A DNA stretch of 42,345 bases, from positions 1 to 42,345 of the IMG/VR virus record IMGVR_UViG_3300030085_000423; one strand, 5' to 3'. Positions 1 through 6,417 of this stretch are shown piece after piece. A program made the translations under genes and the position numbers. The first letter of the stretch is position 1. The number at the start of each line of letters is the position of its first letter. The stretch is from a virus. Under the pieces are notes generated by a model. It saw only the letters and a program-made list of their open reading frames with translations. It ran no database searches and had not been told where the DNA came from.

Positions 1-98
1 TCAAATTCTTTTTTTATGCGTAGCATATATGTCCGCTAATGCGCAGAAAGACCCCCCATATTCGTACTATAAAAAAGAGTTATTTAACTTCTTTTTTA
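1..98. repeat. Left copy of terminal direct repeat
   Basis: These 98 bases are identical to 42245-42342. The next base differs (C at 99, A at 42343) and the following two match again. Such a repeat at both ends is expected of a circular or terminally redundant phage genome cut at an arbitrary point, or of a real short direct terminal repeat. It contains the short hairpin ATGC-GTA-GCAT. Confidence 0.95.
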
Positions 99-117
99 CC
101 AGTAAGTATGCTAAAAT
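89..117 (+). promoter_or_regulatory. Extended -10 promoter of a small-RNA candidate
   Basis: An extended -10 element TG-C-TAAAAT lies at 109-117. A weak -35-like TTCTTT at 89-94 is 17 bases upstream. The predicted start (about 124) falls just before the closing stem of the RNA candidate at 126-229. The position of the start relative to the stem is the main support. Confidence 0.5.
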
Positions 118-123
118 ACTACA

Positions 124-229
124 TTAGGTAGTTAGTTAACTTATGGGATATTTCTTACTGTAACCTGTAACTTACTCTAGCGATAGAGTTTCATTAATAA
201 CTTATAGGATGACTAGCTACCTTTTTTTT
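124..229 (+). ncRNA. Candidate autonomous small RNA (about 105 nt)
   Basis: A 12-bp stem (126-137 with 211-222, two G-U wobbles) closes the whole segment and is followed at once by eight T (222-229), the form of an intrinsic terminator. Inside it, 174-179 pairs with 184-189 around a GCGA (GNRA) tetraloop. An extended -10 lies just upstream. There is no convincing ORF. The unit therefore has promoter, folded body and terminator. I do not recognise the family. It could instead be a leader that ends transcription early ahead of the plus-strand block. Confidence 0.5.
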
Positions 230-548
230 ATGTAGAAGAATTGCCAGTAATTTCTGAATATCTTACATAATAGCACACCCCCCCACCCAGATTAACACTC
301 GCCGTGAACGCGTTGTATACGAACTCCCACCATCTAGTTTGCCCAATGTTATATACACCCAATACATTGAGTATTGTGTGGCGCAAAGCGTTATATAATA
401 TCATATGTCGTTTAATGTCGTACAAACAAGCACCTTTGCATTAGAACGATACATAATCTTAAGTAGTTCGGCATAAATCCCCCAACTCTCATTTGAAGTG
501 CCGAACACTTCCCCACCCTACCACCCTTTCCCCTTTTTGATGAACAGT

Positions 549-596
549 ACCAGCGCTATCTTCCTCATTGATTTAATTCTTTGTGCGCTGGTTTTA
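549..596 (+). terminator. Possible intrinsic terminator with long loop
   Basis: Perfect 8-bp inverted repeat ACCAGCGC/GCGCTGGT (549-556 and 585-592), loop of 28 bases, followed by TTTT (592-595). The large loop and short T-run make terminator function uncertain. It is one of several hairpins in the leader. Confidence 0.35.
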
Positions 597-849
597 AGAG
601 TTCTCATTTTCGGTATAGCATACTTTTTGTAAGCCATAAAATTTTTTCTGCAATATGCTGTGCTTTCCCTTATAAATATTTGCTACATAAAAGCAGTGCT
701 TTTATCTTCAAATATTTCCACTCAAGACTACGCAATAGGATACAGAATAAATTTGACACCTTAAAAAAGCACACTGCCTCTTTTTTTGATAACTCTATTT
801 TTTTTTATTTTTAGAGTTATTTCGCTTATTTATATAGAAAGGATATCTT

Positions 850-1269
850 ATGAGTGATACTTGGGTTAAACAACCTAAATTCTACACAGGACAGTCATTT
901 TTTGGTACTGTTTGGTGTGGTGCTAAATTAATCGATAGTAAGACAGGTAAATTTACTTACCATATTGGTAGAGTAGATGAATTCGGTCTACCTATATCAA
1001 AATCAATGCAACAGTTACCCTCTGGTAGCTATCAAGCCATTGTGCAATTTATGGACATATTGGATAATTGTCCATCTATTCTCAAAAAGGGTAAGTTTGC
1101 ATTGAATAAAAATGGTACATTACCACAAGCCCTAGTGGATATATTAGGCACAGATAAAATCAACAAAGAAACTAAAGGTAAAGTTCGTACTTTAGCAGAA
1201 GTTCGTGAAATGATGAATAGCTGGTCTAAGAAAAAAGGTAAAGCCAAATCAACTTATCGTAAAAAATAA
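850..1269 (+). CDS. Hypothetical protein, first gene of plus block
   Basis: A 139-residue soluble protein of no family I recognise, preceded by a purine-rich ribosome site (AGAAAGGAT) eight bases before the ATG. The N-terminal two thirds is mixed alpha/beta in composition; the last 15 residues are strongly basic (SKKKGKAKSTYRKK), suggesting nucleic-acid contact. It is the first gene after the long control region, so it is probably early expressed. No membrane segment or signal peptide is evident. Function unknown; the gene call rests on length, start signal and sensible protein composition. Confidence 0.75.
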   Translation: MSDTWVKQPKFYTGQSFFGTVWCGAKLIDSKTGKFTYHIGRVDEFGLPISKSMQQLPSGSYQAIVQFMDILDNCPSILKKGKFALNKNGTLPQALVDILGTDKINKETKGKVRTLAEVREMMNSWSKKKGKAKSTYRKK

Positions 1270-1281
1270 GCAATATAAAAT

Positions 1282-1319
1282 TGCGCGCGCGCAAGCGCGC
1301 GCAGTTCGCAGTGCGAACT
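1282..1319 (+). promoter_or_regulatory. Tandem GC-rich hairpins with GNRA tetraloop
   Basis: Two perfect hairpins lie back to back between two genes. The first is a 9-bp stem of only alternating G/C plus one T-A pair (1282-1290 with 1295-1303) around a GCAA (GNRA) tetraloop. The second is a 7-bp stem (AGTTCGC 1303-1309, GCGAACT 1313-1319) with a 3-base loop. They end a few bases before the ribosome site of the next gene, and no T-run follows. In such AT-rich DNA this GC block is exceptional. Likely roles are RNA processing, 3' end protection or translational control. Confidence 0.75.
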
Positions 1320-1331
1320 AGAAAGGTAACT

Positions 1332-1577
1332 ATGATAATAGAATTCTATGTATACAAACTAGACAGATTACAAATGTATAGTCCTTTTATGGACGAAACA
1401 TACACTCTAGAGGGTACATTAAAAGAAATCAATGATAAAGTAAACTCTCTAAAAAAAGAAAATGTTTACTTTGAGCCAAAAACAATTCAATGGAAAGGCA
1501 TTGTAGCTAATGTAAACAATGACCTAGCAGAATTAGTATCCATTATAGAAACTATGCCAGACTTTAGTCAGGTATAA
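1332..1577 (+). CDS. Hypothetical protein downstream of paired hairpins
   Basis: An 81-residue protein starting MIIEFYVYKLDRL; no recognised family. The ATG at 1332 follows AGAAAGG and is preferred over the in-frame TTG at 1281, which would put the GC-rich hairpins inside the reading frame and add an unnatural Arg-rich leader. Composition is mixed, with a C-terminal acidic helix. The hairpins just upstream could control its translation relative to the gene before it. Confidence 0.7.
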   Translation: MIIEFYVYKLDRLQMYSPFMDETYTLEGTLKEINDKVNSLKKENVYFEPKTIQWKGIVANVNNDLAELVSIIETMPDFSQV

Positions 1578-1582
1578 ACTAA

Positions 1583-1621
1583 GTAGTTGGGTAGGTGTTC
1601 CCCTTGCATCTACCTTACTAC
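1583..1621 (+). other. Stem-loop after gene, not followed by T-run
   Basis: GTAGT (1583-1587) pairs with ACTAC (1617-1621), and GGTAGGTG (1590-1597) pairs with CATCTACC (1607-1614) with one wobble. A poly-A stretch rather than poly-T follows, so it is not a classical terminator on the plus strand. It may be a processing site or protect the 3' end of the upstream message. Confidence 0.5.
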
Positions 1622-1987
1622 ATAAAAAAATTTGTCGCCACACCCCCGACACCCACCCACCACCATATAAACCAGCCCATCACGAGAATAAGGAACGATG
1701 GTCTGATACCCCAAGAGCTGTCTTGCACTCTCAACAAATACTCATAACTAATCTCAAACACTAATAACTAAAAACTAATATAAAAATACTATGTATATAT
1801 ATACGAAAAAAAAAATTTATAATCTACTATGTATAAATTTATGCATCAAAGAATTACGAAAATGTCAAGTCATTCTGTAATAACAAACAAAATTGCAAAA
1901 AATTTTGGTGGCGCAAAAATAAATCTGCGACAAAATTTTATTTGTTGTGTATGCATTTTTATGTATATTGTAGAAAGGACAAAAGTT
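1622..1987 (+). promoter_or_regulatory. Intergenic leader with candidate promoter and hairpin
   Basis: A very AT-rich gap of about 370 bases. TATAAT at 1818-1823 is a plausible -10. The hairpin AAAATTTTG/CAAAATTTT (1899-1907 with 1931-1939) lies in what would be the 5' leader of the next gene. An open frame runs from an ATG at 1829, five bases after the -10, into the downstream gene; I treat it as leader because its predicted peptide is not protein-like and a good ribosome site precedes 1988. The C-rich stretch at about 1634-1680 shows nothing I recognise. Confidence 0.4.
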
Positions 1988-2518
1988 ATGGGTAAAAGAC
2001 ATAGAAAGCCAAGTGTTCCTAGAACAAAGCGAACACTCGTTGGTTATGACAAGCTCAATGATGTGCCTGTTGTAATTGACACAAGAGTACCAGACTTAAA
2101 TGGTAGTAGAGAGCCACAACTTCCAGTAGAAGATGGTGATAAGTACAAGTGGACTTGTCGCTTATGTGAAGCTACTACGAAGGTAGGACAAAAGCTCTGC
2201 TCTTTATGTAGCAGAGATGCAGATAAAGTCATTGATACTGTTGACAATACAGAAGCTATTGAACAGCATATCAAGAATTGCGATTGTTGTATCTGTGAAC
2301 TAGATGAACTAGATGATTGCGAGTGCCTTTGCAACTACGCAGTTAATCCTGACAAATCTAATGTTACTGATGGTCAATGGAAACCTAATGACAGATACGA
2401 TTACATTATCGTAGAGAAACCAGATGCTCAATGTATTGAGTGTTTCATTGTACTACCTGTTGAGTTTGCTCAAAAAGGTTTGCGTAAATGCGAACATTGT
2501 AGAAAGGAAGTGGTGTAA
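1988..2518 (+). CDS. Cysteine-rich zinc-binding protein
   Basis: A 176-residue protein with a basic N-terminus (GKRHRKPSVPRTKR) and clustered cysteines: CRLC and CSLC pairs (a four-Cys zinc knuckle), a CDCCIC plus CEC cluster, and C-terminal CIEC and CEHC pairs. This suggests three separate zinc sites. The start at 1988 follows AGAAAGGAC; an upstream in-frame ATG at 1829 would add 53 residues. The stop overlaps the start of the next gene (TAATG). Probably a DNA/RNA-binding or host-takeover adaptor; the family is not identified. Confidence 0.75.
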   Translation: MGKRHRKPSVPRTKRTLVGYDKLNDVPVVIDTRVPDLNGSREPQLPVEDGDKYKWTCRLCEATTKVGQKLCSLCSRDADKVIDTVDNTEAIEQHIKNCDCCICELDELDDCECLCNYAVNPDKSNVTDGQWKPNDRYDYIIVEKPDAQCIECFIVLPVEFAQKGLRKCEHCRKEVV

Positions 2519-2631
2519 TGCCAGTTAATAAAAATCATACACAGTATAAAACTTCTGTGTATTGGAAAAAGAATAAAGATAGTATAAAGAATAGAATAAA
2601 AAAGAATTTTAATTTAGATTTTTTACCTTAA
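2518..2631 (+). CDS. Small basic protein, 37 aa
   Basis: A short frame beginning MPVNKNHTQYKTSVYW. Its ATG overlaps the previous stop (TAATG) and is served by AGAAAGGAAG within the upstream gene, the same coupling seen across this block. About a quarter of residues are lysine. Function unknown; small size keeps confidence moderate. It is the last reading frame before the hairpin tract. Confidence 0.55.
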   Translation: MPVNKNHTQYKTSVYWKKNKDSIKNRIKKNFNLDFLP

Positions 2632-3181
2632 ATAAGCGAAGCTATCTATGAGTAAGAGTTAGGTTAATTCCCTGTTGTCCTAACAACTGAAAGTAGGTAG
2701 CTTGTAGCACATAAGAAACTAACAGTTTGCCAACTATAGCTAATACCTAGATTGGTGGGGTTGAAACTTCCATTGTGTGTTACAAGCTATCTATTCAAAC
2801 AAACTACTTGACCTCTCGCTCAGAGTACTCAAAGTATGATAATGAAACGAGGCATACACGAAGTTAAGTATCTTGTTAATTGAGTAGGTAGCTTGTAGCA
2901 CATAATATACTGAAACAATTAAAAGAAAAGAGCTTCATAGAAGCGACAGGAATTGTGTGTTACAAGCTATTTGCTGAAACTTAATACCCTATGGGCGAAT
3001 AAGTACAGAGGTAGATAGCGTGGTGTGTATAGTAAATGCACTTGACATTGTGCAGTCCTTTCGTAATCGCGCTGTACACACCACGCTATTTACATAGCAC
3101 ATAGGATTAGGCAACTCACTCTAAAACAATAATAAATATCTATTAGAGTTGCCTCCCTATGTAGTAAGAGAAAGAGAGTAT
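2632..3181 (+). ncRNA. Array of long hairpins (candidate structured RNA)
   Basis: A 550-base gene-free tract with a succession of inverted repeats. H0: 2658-2663/2679-2684. H1: 2692-2714/2773-2795, 23 bp with four wobbles. A bridging stem: 2805-2812/2863-2870. H2: 2883-2906/2952-2975, 24 bp, with inner hairpin GCTTC-ATA-GAAGC. H3: 3011-3031/3073-3093, 21 bp, with inner TGCAC/GTGCA. H4: 3099-3105/3156-3162 plus 3110-3117/3146-3153. H1 and H2 share almost identical arms but different loops; differences in the arms keep pairing. No promoter is obvious, so it may be processed from the upstream transcript. No known RNA family recognised. Confidence 0.6.
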
Positions 3182-3322
3182 ATGTTATGTGATATGTGCC
3201 GTGAAGGTAAATATTCAAAGCTAATGATAGAAGCTAATGTCAAATCCTCTGTATATCACAGAGTTATTTGTTATTTATGTGGATATCAAACTGTTAAAAG
3301 ACTAAATGTAAAGAGAATATAA
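3182..3322 (+). CDS. Zinc-ribbon mini-protein, 46 aa
   Basis: A 46-residue protein with two cysteine pairs, CDMC (residues 3-6) and CYLC (30-33), separated as in a small treble-clef or zinc ribbon. It starts MLCDMCREGKYSKL after a purine-rich AAAGAGAG site, and ends 12 bases before the next gene, whose SD (AAAGGAGAG) overlaps its stop. It sits directly after hairpin H4, which could affect its translation. Probably a small nucleic-acid or protein adaptor. Confidence 0.65.
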   Translation: MLCDMCREGKYSKLMIEANVKSSVYHRVICYLCGYQTVKRLNVKRI

Positions 3323-3334
3323 AGGAGAGAAACT

Positions 3335-3892
3335 ATGGGAATAAATAATCAAGGTGATTATGACGAAACCAAACCAGAAAGAGAAGAGTATATAAAGAAA
3401 CTTAAAGAAGAATACAATATGGAACATATTGCAAACTTCTTTCCGTTGGCTATGGAAACAATCTTTGGTGTTAACTCAATAGTAGTTGACCACGAGAAAG
3501 AAGCCTTAGACCAGAAACGTGCTTTTGTACCAGCACAAACCCCTGTGGTAGCAATGGCTATGTATTGGGAAAGTATGTGGCAACAGATGTTAGCACAAAC
3601 AATACAAAGTATGGGTGAAATGATACTGCAAGTAGTCAAAGCTAGTGAACTTGAGGAAGTACCTGTTGGTATGATTGAAGGTTTGCTTGAAGCTTTTTCT
3701 AGCGCTGAAGGTGTGAAGGCTGCTTTACAAGCGTTCTATGAAAGCACACCAGACATACTAAGTATTGGTAATCCTATGTTAATAGGTAATGTAGTTGCTA
3801 AAACAGCAGGAGAAATGGGTATGCCTGATGCAGTAGAAGATTTACTTGCAGATATATTCAAAAATGTAGAACTTAAAACTGAGGAGGAATAA
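3335..3892 (+). CDS. Hypothetical acidic protein, 185 aa
   Basis: A 185-residue, acidic, largely helical protein of unknown family, starting after a strong AAAGGAGAG site. The middle (about residues 70-150) is rich in Met, Ala and Gln, suggesting packed amphipathic helices; the C-terminus is acidic (LKTEEE). It opens a tight operon of unknown proteins (3335-5721) that ends at the AAA+ ATPase. The stop overlaps the next ATG (TAATG), implying coupled translation. Confidence 0.75.
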   Translation: MGINNQGDYDETKPEREEYIKKLKEEYNMEHIANFFPLAMETIFGVNSIVVDHEKEALDQKRAFVPAQTPVVAMAMYWESMWQQMLAQTIQSMGEMILQVVKASELEEVPVGMIEGLLEAFSSAEGVKAALQAFYESTPDILSIGNPMLIGNVVAKTAGEMGMPDAVEDLLADIFKNVELKTEEE

Positions 3893-4167
3893 TGGAAATA
3901 AGAAAAGTGTTTAATAAGTTGCGTAAGTTAGCAATAAATTTAGACAGGAGAGTAAGAATACTTACAAGAACTCAAATGGTTATTGTAGAACATATGGGTA
4001 GAGGTAATACAGACTTTCAAAATGATTACATAAAAGCAATGATGTCTATAAAAGAAATTAGAGATGGCTTTAGTAAAGATATATTAGAGAGTAATGATGC
4101 TAATGATACTGTCAAGACACAAGTGATGGAAATAAATGAACTGTTTAACGAAATGGAGGAGGAGTAA
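3892..4167 (+). CDS. Hypothetical helical protein, 91 aa
   Basis: A 91-residue protein starting MEIRKVFNKLRKLAINLD with SD GAGGAGG inside the preceding gene. The N-terminal third is basic, the remainder acidic, with heptad-like leucine/isoleucine spacing, so a short coiled coil is likely. It is joined to both neighbours by TAATG overlaps. No family recognised; perhaps a partner of the adjacent operon proteins. Confidence 0.7.
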   Translation: MEIRKVFNKLRKLAINLDRRVRILTRTQMVIVEHMGRGNTDFQNDYIKAMMSIKEIRDGFSKDILESNDANDTVKTQVMEINELFNEMEEE

Positions 4168-4463
4168 TGCCGTTAAGTGATAAGTTCAAAGATGAATTAG
4201 AAAAGTCTATTGACTTAGAAAATGAAAACAACAAGAAAGAGTTTTCTCAATATGTACATTGTAAACTCTGCATACAAGAAACAGGTGGTGCTACTGGTCG
4301 TAGTTATACACAACTACTTGAAGTGGGAATATTCTTTGAGGATAACAAAACTTGGGTAGGAGTTAATTGCAACAGACATAATGAAAAGGTTGCTAGATGG
4401 GAAATAAATACATTAAACCCTAAGCAATCTGCATTTGATAATGAGTGTGATTGTTGTGAGTGA
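4167..4463 (+). CDS. Hypothetical cysteine-containing protein, 98 aa
   Basis: A 98-residue protein starting MPLSDKFKDELEKSID, with SD GAGGAGG and a TAATG overlap with the gene before. It has a CKLC pair near residues 34-37 and a C-terminal CDCC, so it could bind one zinc ion with a conserved NRH segment between. Function not recognised. The end overlaps the start of the next frame by about 23 bases. Confidence 0.7.
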   Translation: MPLSDKFKDELEKSIDLENENNKKEFSQYVHCKLCIQETGGATGRSYTQLLEVGIFFEDNKTWVGVNCNRHNEKVARWEINTLNPKQSAFDNECDCCE

Positions 4464-4677
4464 AGTGTATGAATTAATTAACACAGGTAATGAAGATATA
4501 AATAAATTAACTGTGGACTTTTCTTTTATGTCAAGGATTAAAAAGAAAGATGCTATTGAACAAATAGATAAGTTAGTTTCTCTAGCTGATGACAACAATG
4601 AGATACAGCTTATAGACCACAAACCTACCTTTTGGGAAAAGAGTAGATGGTCTGATGTAGAAGGAGAGGAACAATAA
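4441..4677 (+). CDS. Hypothetical acidic protein, 78 aa
   Basis: A small protein of about 78 residues, helical and acidic, ending WSDVEGEEQ. The start is uncertain: the ATG at 4441 overlaps the previous gene by 23 bases, and the GTG at 4465 would avoid overlap, but neither has a good SD. The end overlaps the next ATG (TAATG), consistent with the operon pattern. Function unknown. Confidence 0.6.
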   Translation: MSVIVVSEVYELINTGNEDINKLTVDFSFMSRIKKKDAIEQIDKLVSLADDNNEIQLIDHKPTFWEKSRWSDVEGEEQ

Positions 4678-5000
4678 TGTATGGCGTGGTGAACACCATA
4701 GTCAAAAACCCTATATTACATAGGGCTAAAGATAGATTGTTAAGAGAAGAGTATTACAAAAAGAATGGTCGTAATGATGTTATGTTTGATACATTATTAG
4801 ACACTGGTATTGGAGATGATGATTGGATTTGCGACTTTTGTAATGTAAGTATGGAAGTAGGAACAAAGGATAACCCTCAAAGTGTTCTAATACACGGCTC
4901 TTATGCTTTGTGTCCTACTTGCATTAAAGAGTACAAGACTAAATATCCTGAGGAATTTGTTAATCAACAGGATTGTAAGTGTTGTGATGAGGAGAAATAA
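4677..5000 (+). CDS. Zinc-finger-like protein, 107 aa
   Basis: A 107-residue protein with an N-terminal helical part and a zinc-binding part: CDFC near residue 59, CPTC near 81, and CKCC near the C-terminus. The spacing CxxC-(~18)-CxxC is that of treble-clef or HNH-type zinc sites, but no HNH catalytic His pair is visible. SD GGAGAGG precedes it, and TAATG overlaps link it to both neighbours. Probably an adaptor; not identified. Confidence 0.7.
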   Translation: MYGVVNTIVKNPILHRAKDRLLREEYYKKNGRNDVMFDTLLDTGIGDDDWICDFCNVSMEVGTKDNPQSVLIHGSYALCPTCIKEYKTKYPEEFVNQQDCKCCDEEK

Positions 5001-5170
5001 TGCCTGACTATCTTGCAGAAATGTTTCTTGATACAACAGATATGGAGAGTGGTACAGTATATCACGGAAATATACTTATCAACTTAGATACTGGTGAACA
5101 AGAACAAACATTGCATAAAGGAGAGAAGAAAGATTGTAAAGAGCAATCTTGTATAGATGAGGAGGAATAA
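5000..5170 (+). CDS. Small acidic protein, 56 aa
   Basis: A 56-residue frame beginning MPDYLAEMFLDTTDMESG and ending CIDEEE. Its ATG overlaps the preceding stop (TAATG), with GAGGAGAAA as ribosome site, and its stop overlaps the following ATG in the same way. It has two cysteines six apart near the C-terminus. Conservation of coupling on both sides is the main argument that it is real. Confidence 0.6.
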   Translation: MPDYLAEMFLDTTDMESGTVYHGNILINLDTGEQEQTLHKGEKKDCKEQSCIDEEE

Positions 5171-5721
5171 TGCCTAGTGGTATTGAAGGGTTTCCTAAAG
5201 ATGTAGAGGAAGCCACAGAAAGACTAAAGAACTGTGCTATTACTATCCCTATTCTTAGAATGCTAAATGATATGGCTATTGAGAATGGATATAACAGACA
5301 GATACGAGAAGGTTTCTTAGATGAAACTATTGATGATAGCAAAGACTATCCTAAAGACCACGACCATAGAGCAGATGATAGGTTTCCTGCTATTGTGATG
5401 TTGGCTATGCCACATTATCACAAGAACGGAGTACCAACAGAATTACATTATCGCTTGATGCTAGAGGTTATCGTTAAAAGTAAATCTGGTAAGACACTTG
5501 ATGAGAAATACGCCACAGTATTTGTGGATATTCCAGCAGAAGCATTTGACTTACTACCAAATGTTCCTGATATACAGTGGATAAAACCAGAAGCCACCAC
5601 TGATGAGAAAGATGCTTTCTTAAAAGCGTGGCAAGAAGCTGATACAGATGAAATGTATGAGGACTTCATTGAAAATATAGAGAGAATGTTGGGTAAAGAC
5701 TCAACTAGAGAGGAAGAATAA
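5170..5721 (+). CDS. Hypothetical protein, 183 aa
   Basis: A 183-residue protein with an HDHR segment near residues 63-66 and a long acidic C-terminal helix. The central part (about 75-135) looks beta-rich. SD GAGGAGG; TAATG overlap with the previous stop. It immediately precedes the MoxR-type ATPase with a three-base gap, so it may be an accessory or substrate of the AAA+/VWA pair. This is inference from position only. Confidence 0.75.
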   Translation: MPSGIEGFPKDVEEATERLKNCAITIPILRMLNDMAIENGYNRQIREGFLDETIDDSKDYPKDHDHRADDRFPAIVMLAMPHYHKNGVPTELHYRLMLEVIVKSKSGKTLDEKYATVFVDIPAEAFDLLPNVPDIQWIKPEATTDEKDAFLKAWQEADTDEMYEDFIENIERMLGKDSTREEE

Positions 5722-5724
5722 ACA

Positions 5725-6417
5725 ATGACAGAGAGTAATTGTTGGAAATTGTTTGATGCAATTATTGGTGCAACACCAAGAATATTGCTGTATGGTGTAC
5801 CTGGTACAGGGAAAACATATCAAGCAAACACAACTAATTTAGAAGGTAGAAATACTTACAATGTTACCTTAACACAAGACAGTAGTGCTAGTGAATTGCT
5901 AGGACATTATGTTCTAAATGAAACTGGTGGTATGGATTGGTTAGATGGTATTGGTGTACAAGCTTGGAAAGATGGTGCAAGACTTGTGGTTAATGAGATT
6001 GACCACGCAGGTGTAGATGTTATGTCATTTCTACACGCCCTTCTTGACGACCCTGAGTTTGCAAAGTTCACACTACCAAACAAAAGAAAAGAAACTGTAA
6101 GACCACAACCTAGCTTTCAAGTGATAGCTACTATGAATGGTGTTCCAGAGGATTTACCTGAAGCATTGCTTGACAGGTTTCCTGTAAAGATAAACATTGA
6201 TACAGTACACCCAAGTGCTTTGGAGAGTTTACCTGAGAAGTTCCGTAGTGTATACGCTGACTACAACAATGGTGCTTTCTCTATCCGTAGATGGATTGCA
6301 CTAGGCGAACTGCTTGACAAAGAAGTTAACTTAGAGTTTGCAGTACAAACTATATTCCCTGATGAGTATGAAGAAATTACTGATGCTTTGGTAGTTGCTT
6401 TGAATAGTGATGAGTAA
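5725..6417 (+). CDS. MoxR/CobS-like AAA+ ATPase
   Basis: A 230-residue AAA+ ATPase core. Walker A GVPGTGKT is at residues 24-31, Walker B VVNEID around 88-93 (Asn where most relatives have Asp), sensor 1 VIATMN at 133-138, and a candidate arginine finger in LLDRFP (Arg 151). Size and motifs fit the single-domain MoxR/CobS/AAA_5 group, which remodels partner proteins together with VWA-domain proteins. The next gene, overlapping by one base (TAATG), encodes such a VWA protein, so the two most likely act as a complex. Confidence in the fold is high; the substrate is unknown. Confidence 0.9.
   Translation: MTESNCWKLFDAIIGATPRILLYGVPGTGKTYQANTTNLEGRNTYNVTLTQDSSASELLGHYVLNETGGMDWLDGIGVQAWKDGARLVVNEIDHAGVDVMSFLHALLDDPEFAKFTLPNKRKETVRPQPSFQVIATMNGVPEDLPEALLDRFPVKINIDTVHPSALESLPEKFRSVYADYNNGAFSIRRWIALGELLDKEVNLEFAVQTIFPDEYEEITDALVVALNSDE

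Larger units (their letters stand above)
99..849. other. Non-coding control region before the plus-strand block
   Basis: About 750 bases without a convincing gene. Besides the small-RNA candidate it holds four further inverted repeats: 356-365/371-380 (one mismatch), 461-473/499-510 (12 bp, one bulge), 549-556/585-592 (8 bp perfect, followed by TTTT) and 789-797/812-820 (9 bp). A TATAAT sits at 394-399. With 42065-42345 across the circular junction it separates the two divergent transcription blocks, so it is a natural place for promoters and a replication origin; the origin role is speculation. Confidence 0.6.

Noticed and set aside
1-98. attL/attR of an integrated prophage
   Set aside because: No integrase, repressor or tRNA end is present; a circular genome overlap is simpler.
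228-425. Minus-strand 65-residue frame in the control region
   Set aside because: No ribosome site or spaced -10, and its span is explained by inverted repeats.
405-476. 23-residue frame five bases after a TATAAT at 394-399
   Set aside because: Spacing is one base off the leaderless pattern, no -35 is seen, and the frame runs into an inverted repeat; too weak to call.
581-814. Plus-strand 77-residue frame before the first gene
   Set aside because: No ribosome site; composition (Phe, Ser, Cys, Ile rich) is typical of AT-rich non-coding DNA.
1829-1987. In-frame 53-residue N-terminal extension of the zinc protein
   Set aside because: Not protein-like, contains a leader hairpin, and a good ribosome site precedes the ATG at 1988.
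2692-2975. H1 and H2 as transposon-like elements (MITEs)
   Set aside because: Arms are shared but interiors differ and there is no target-site duplication; a structured RNA explains it better.
2632-3181. CRISPR array or tRNA cluster
   Set aside because: No regular direct repeat-spacer period, and no cloverleaf with T-arm or anticodon arm.
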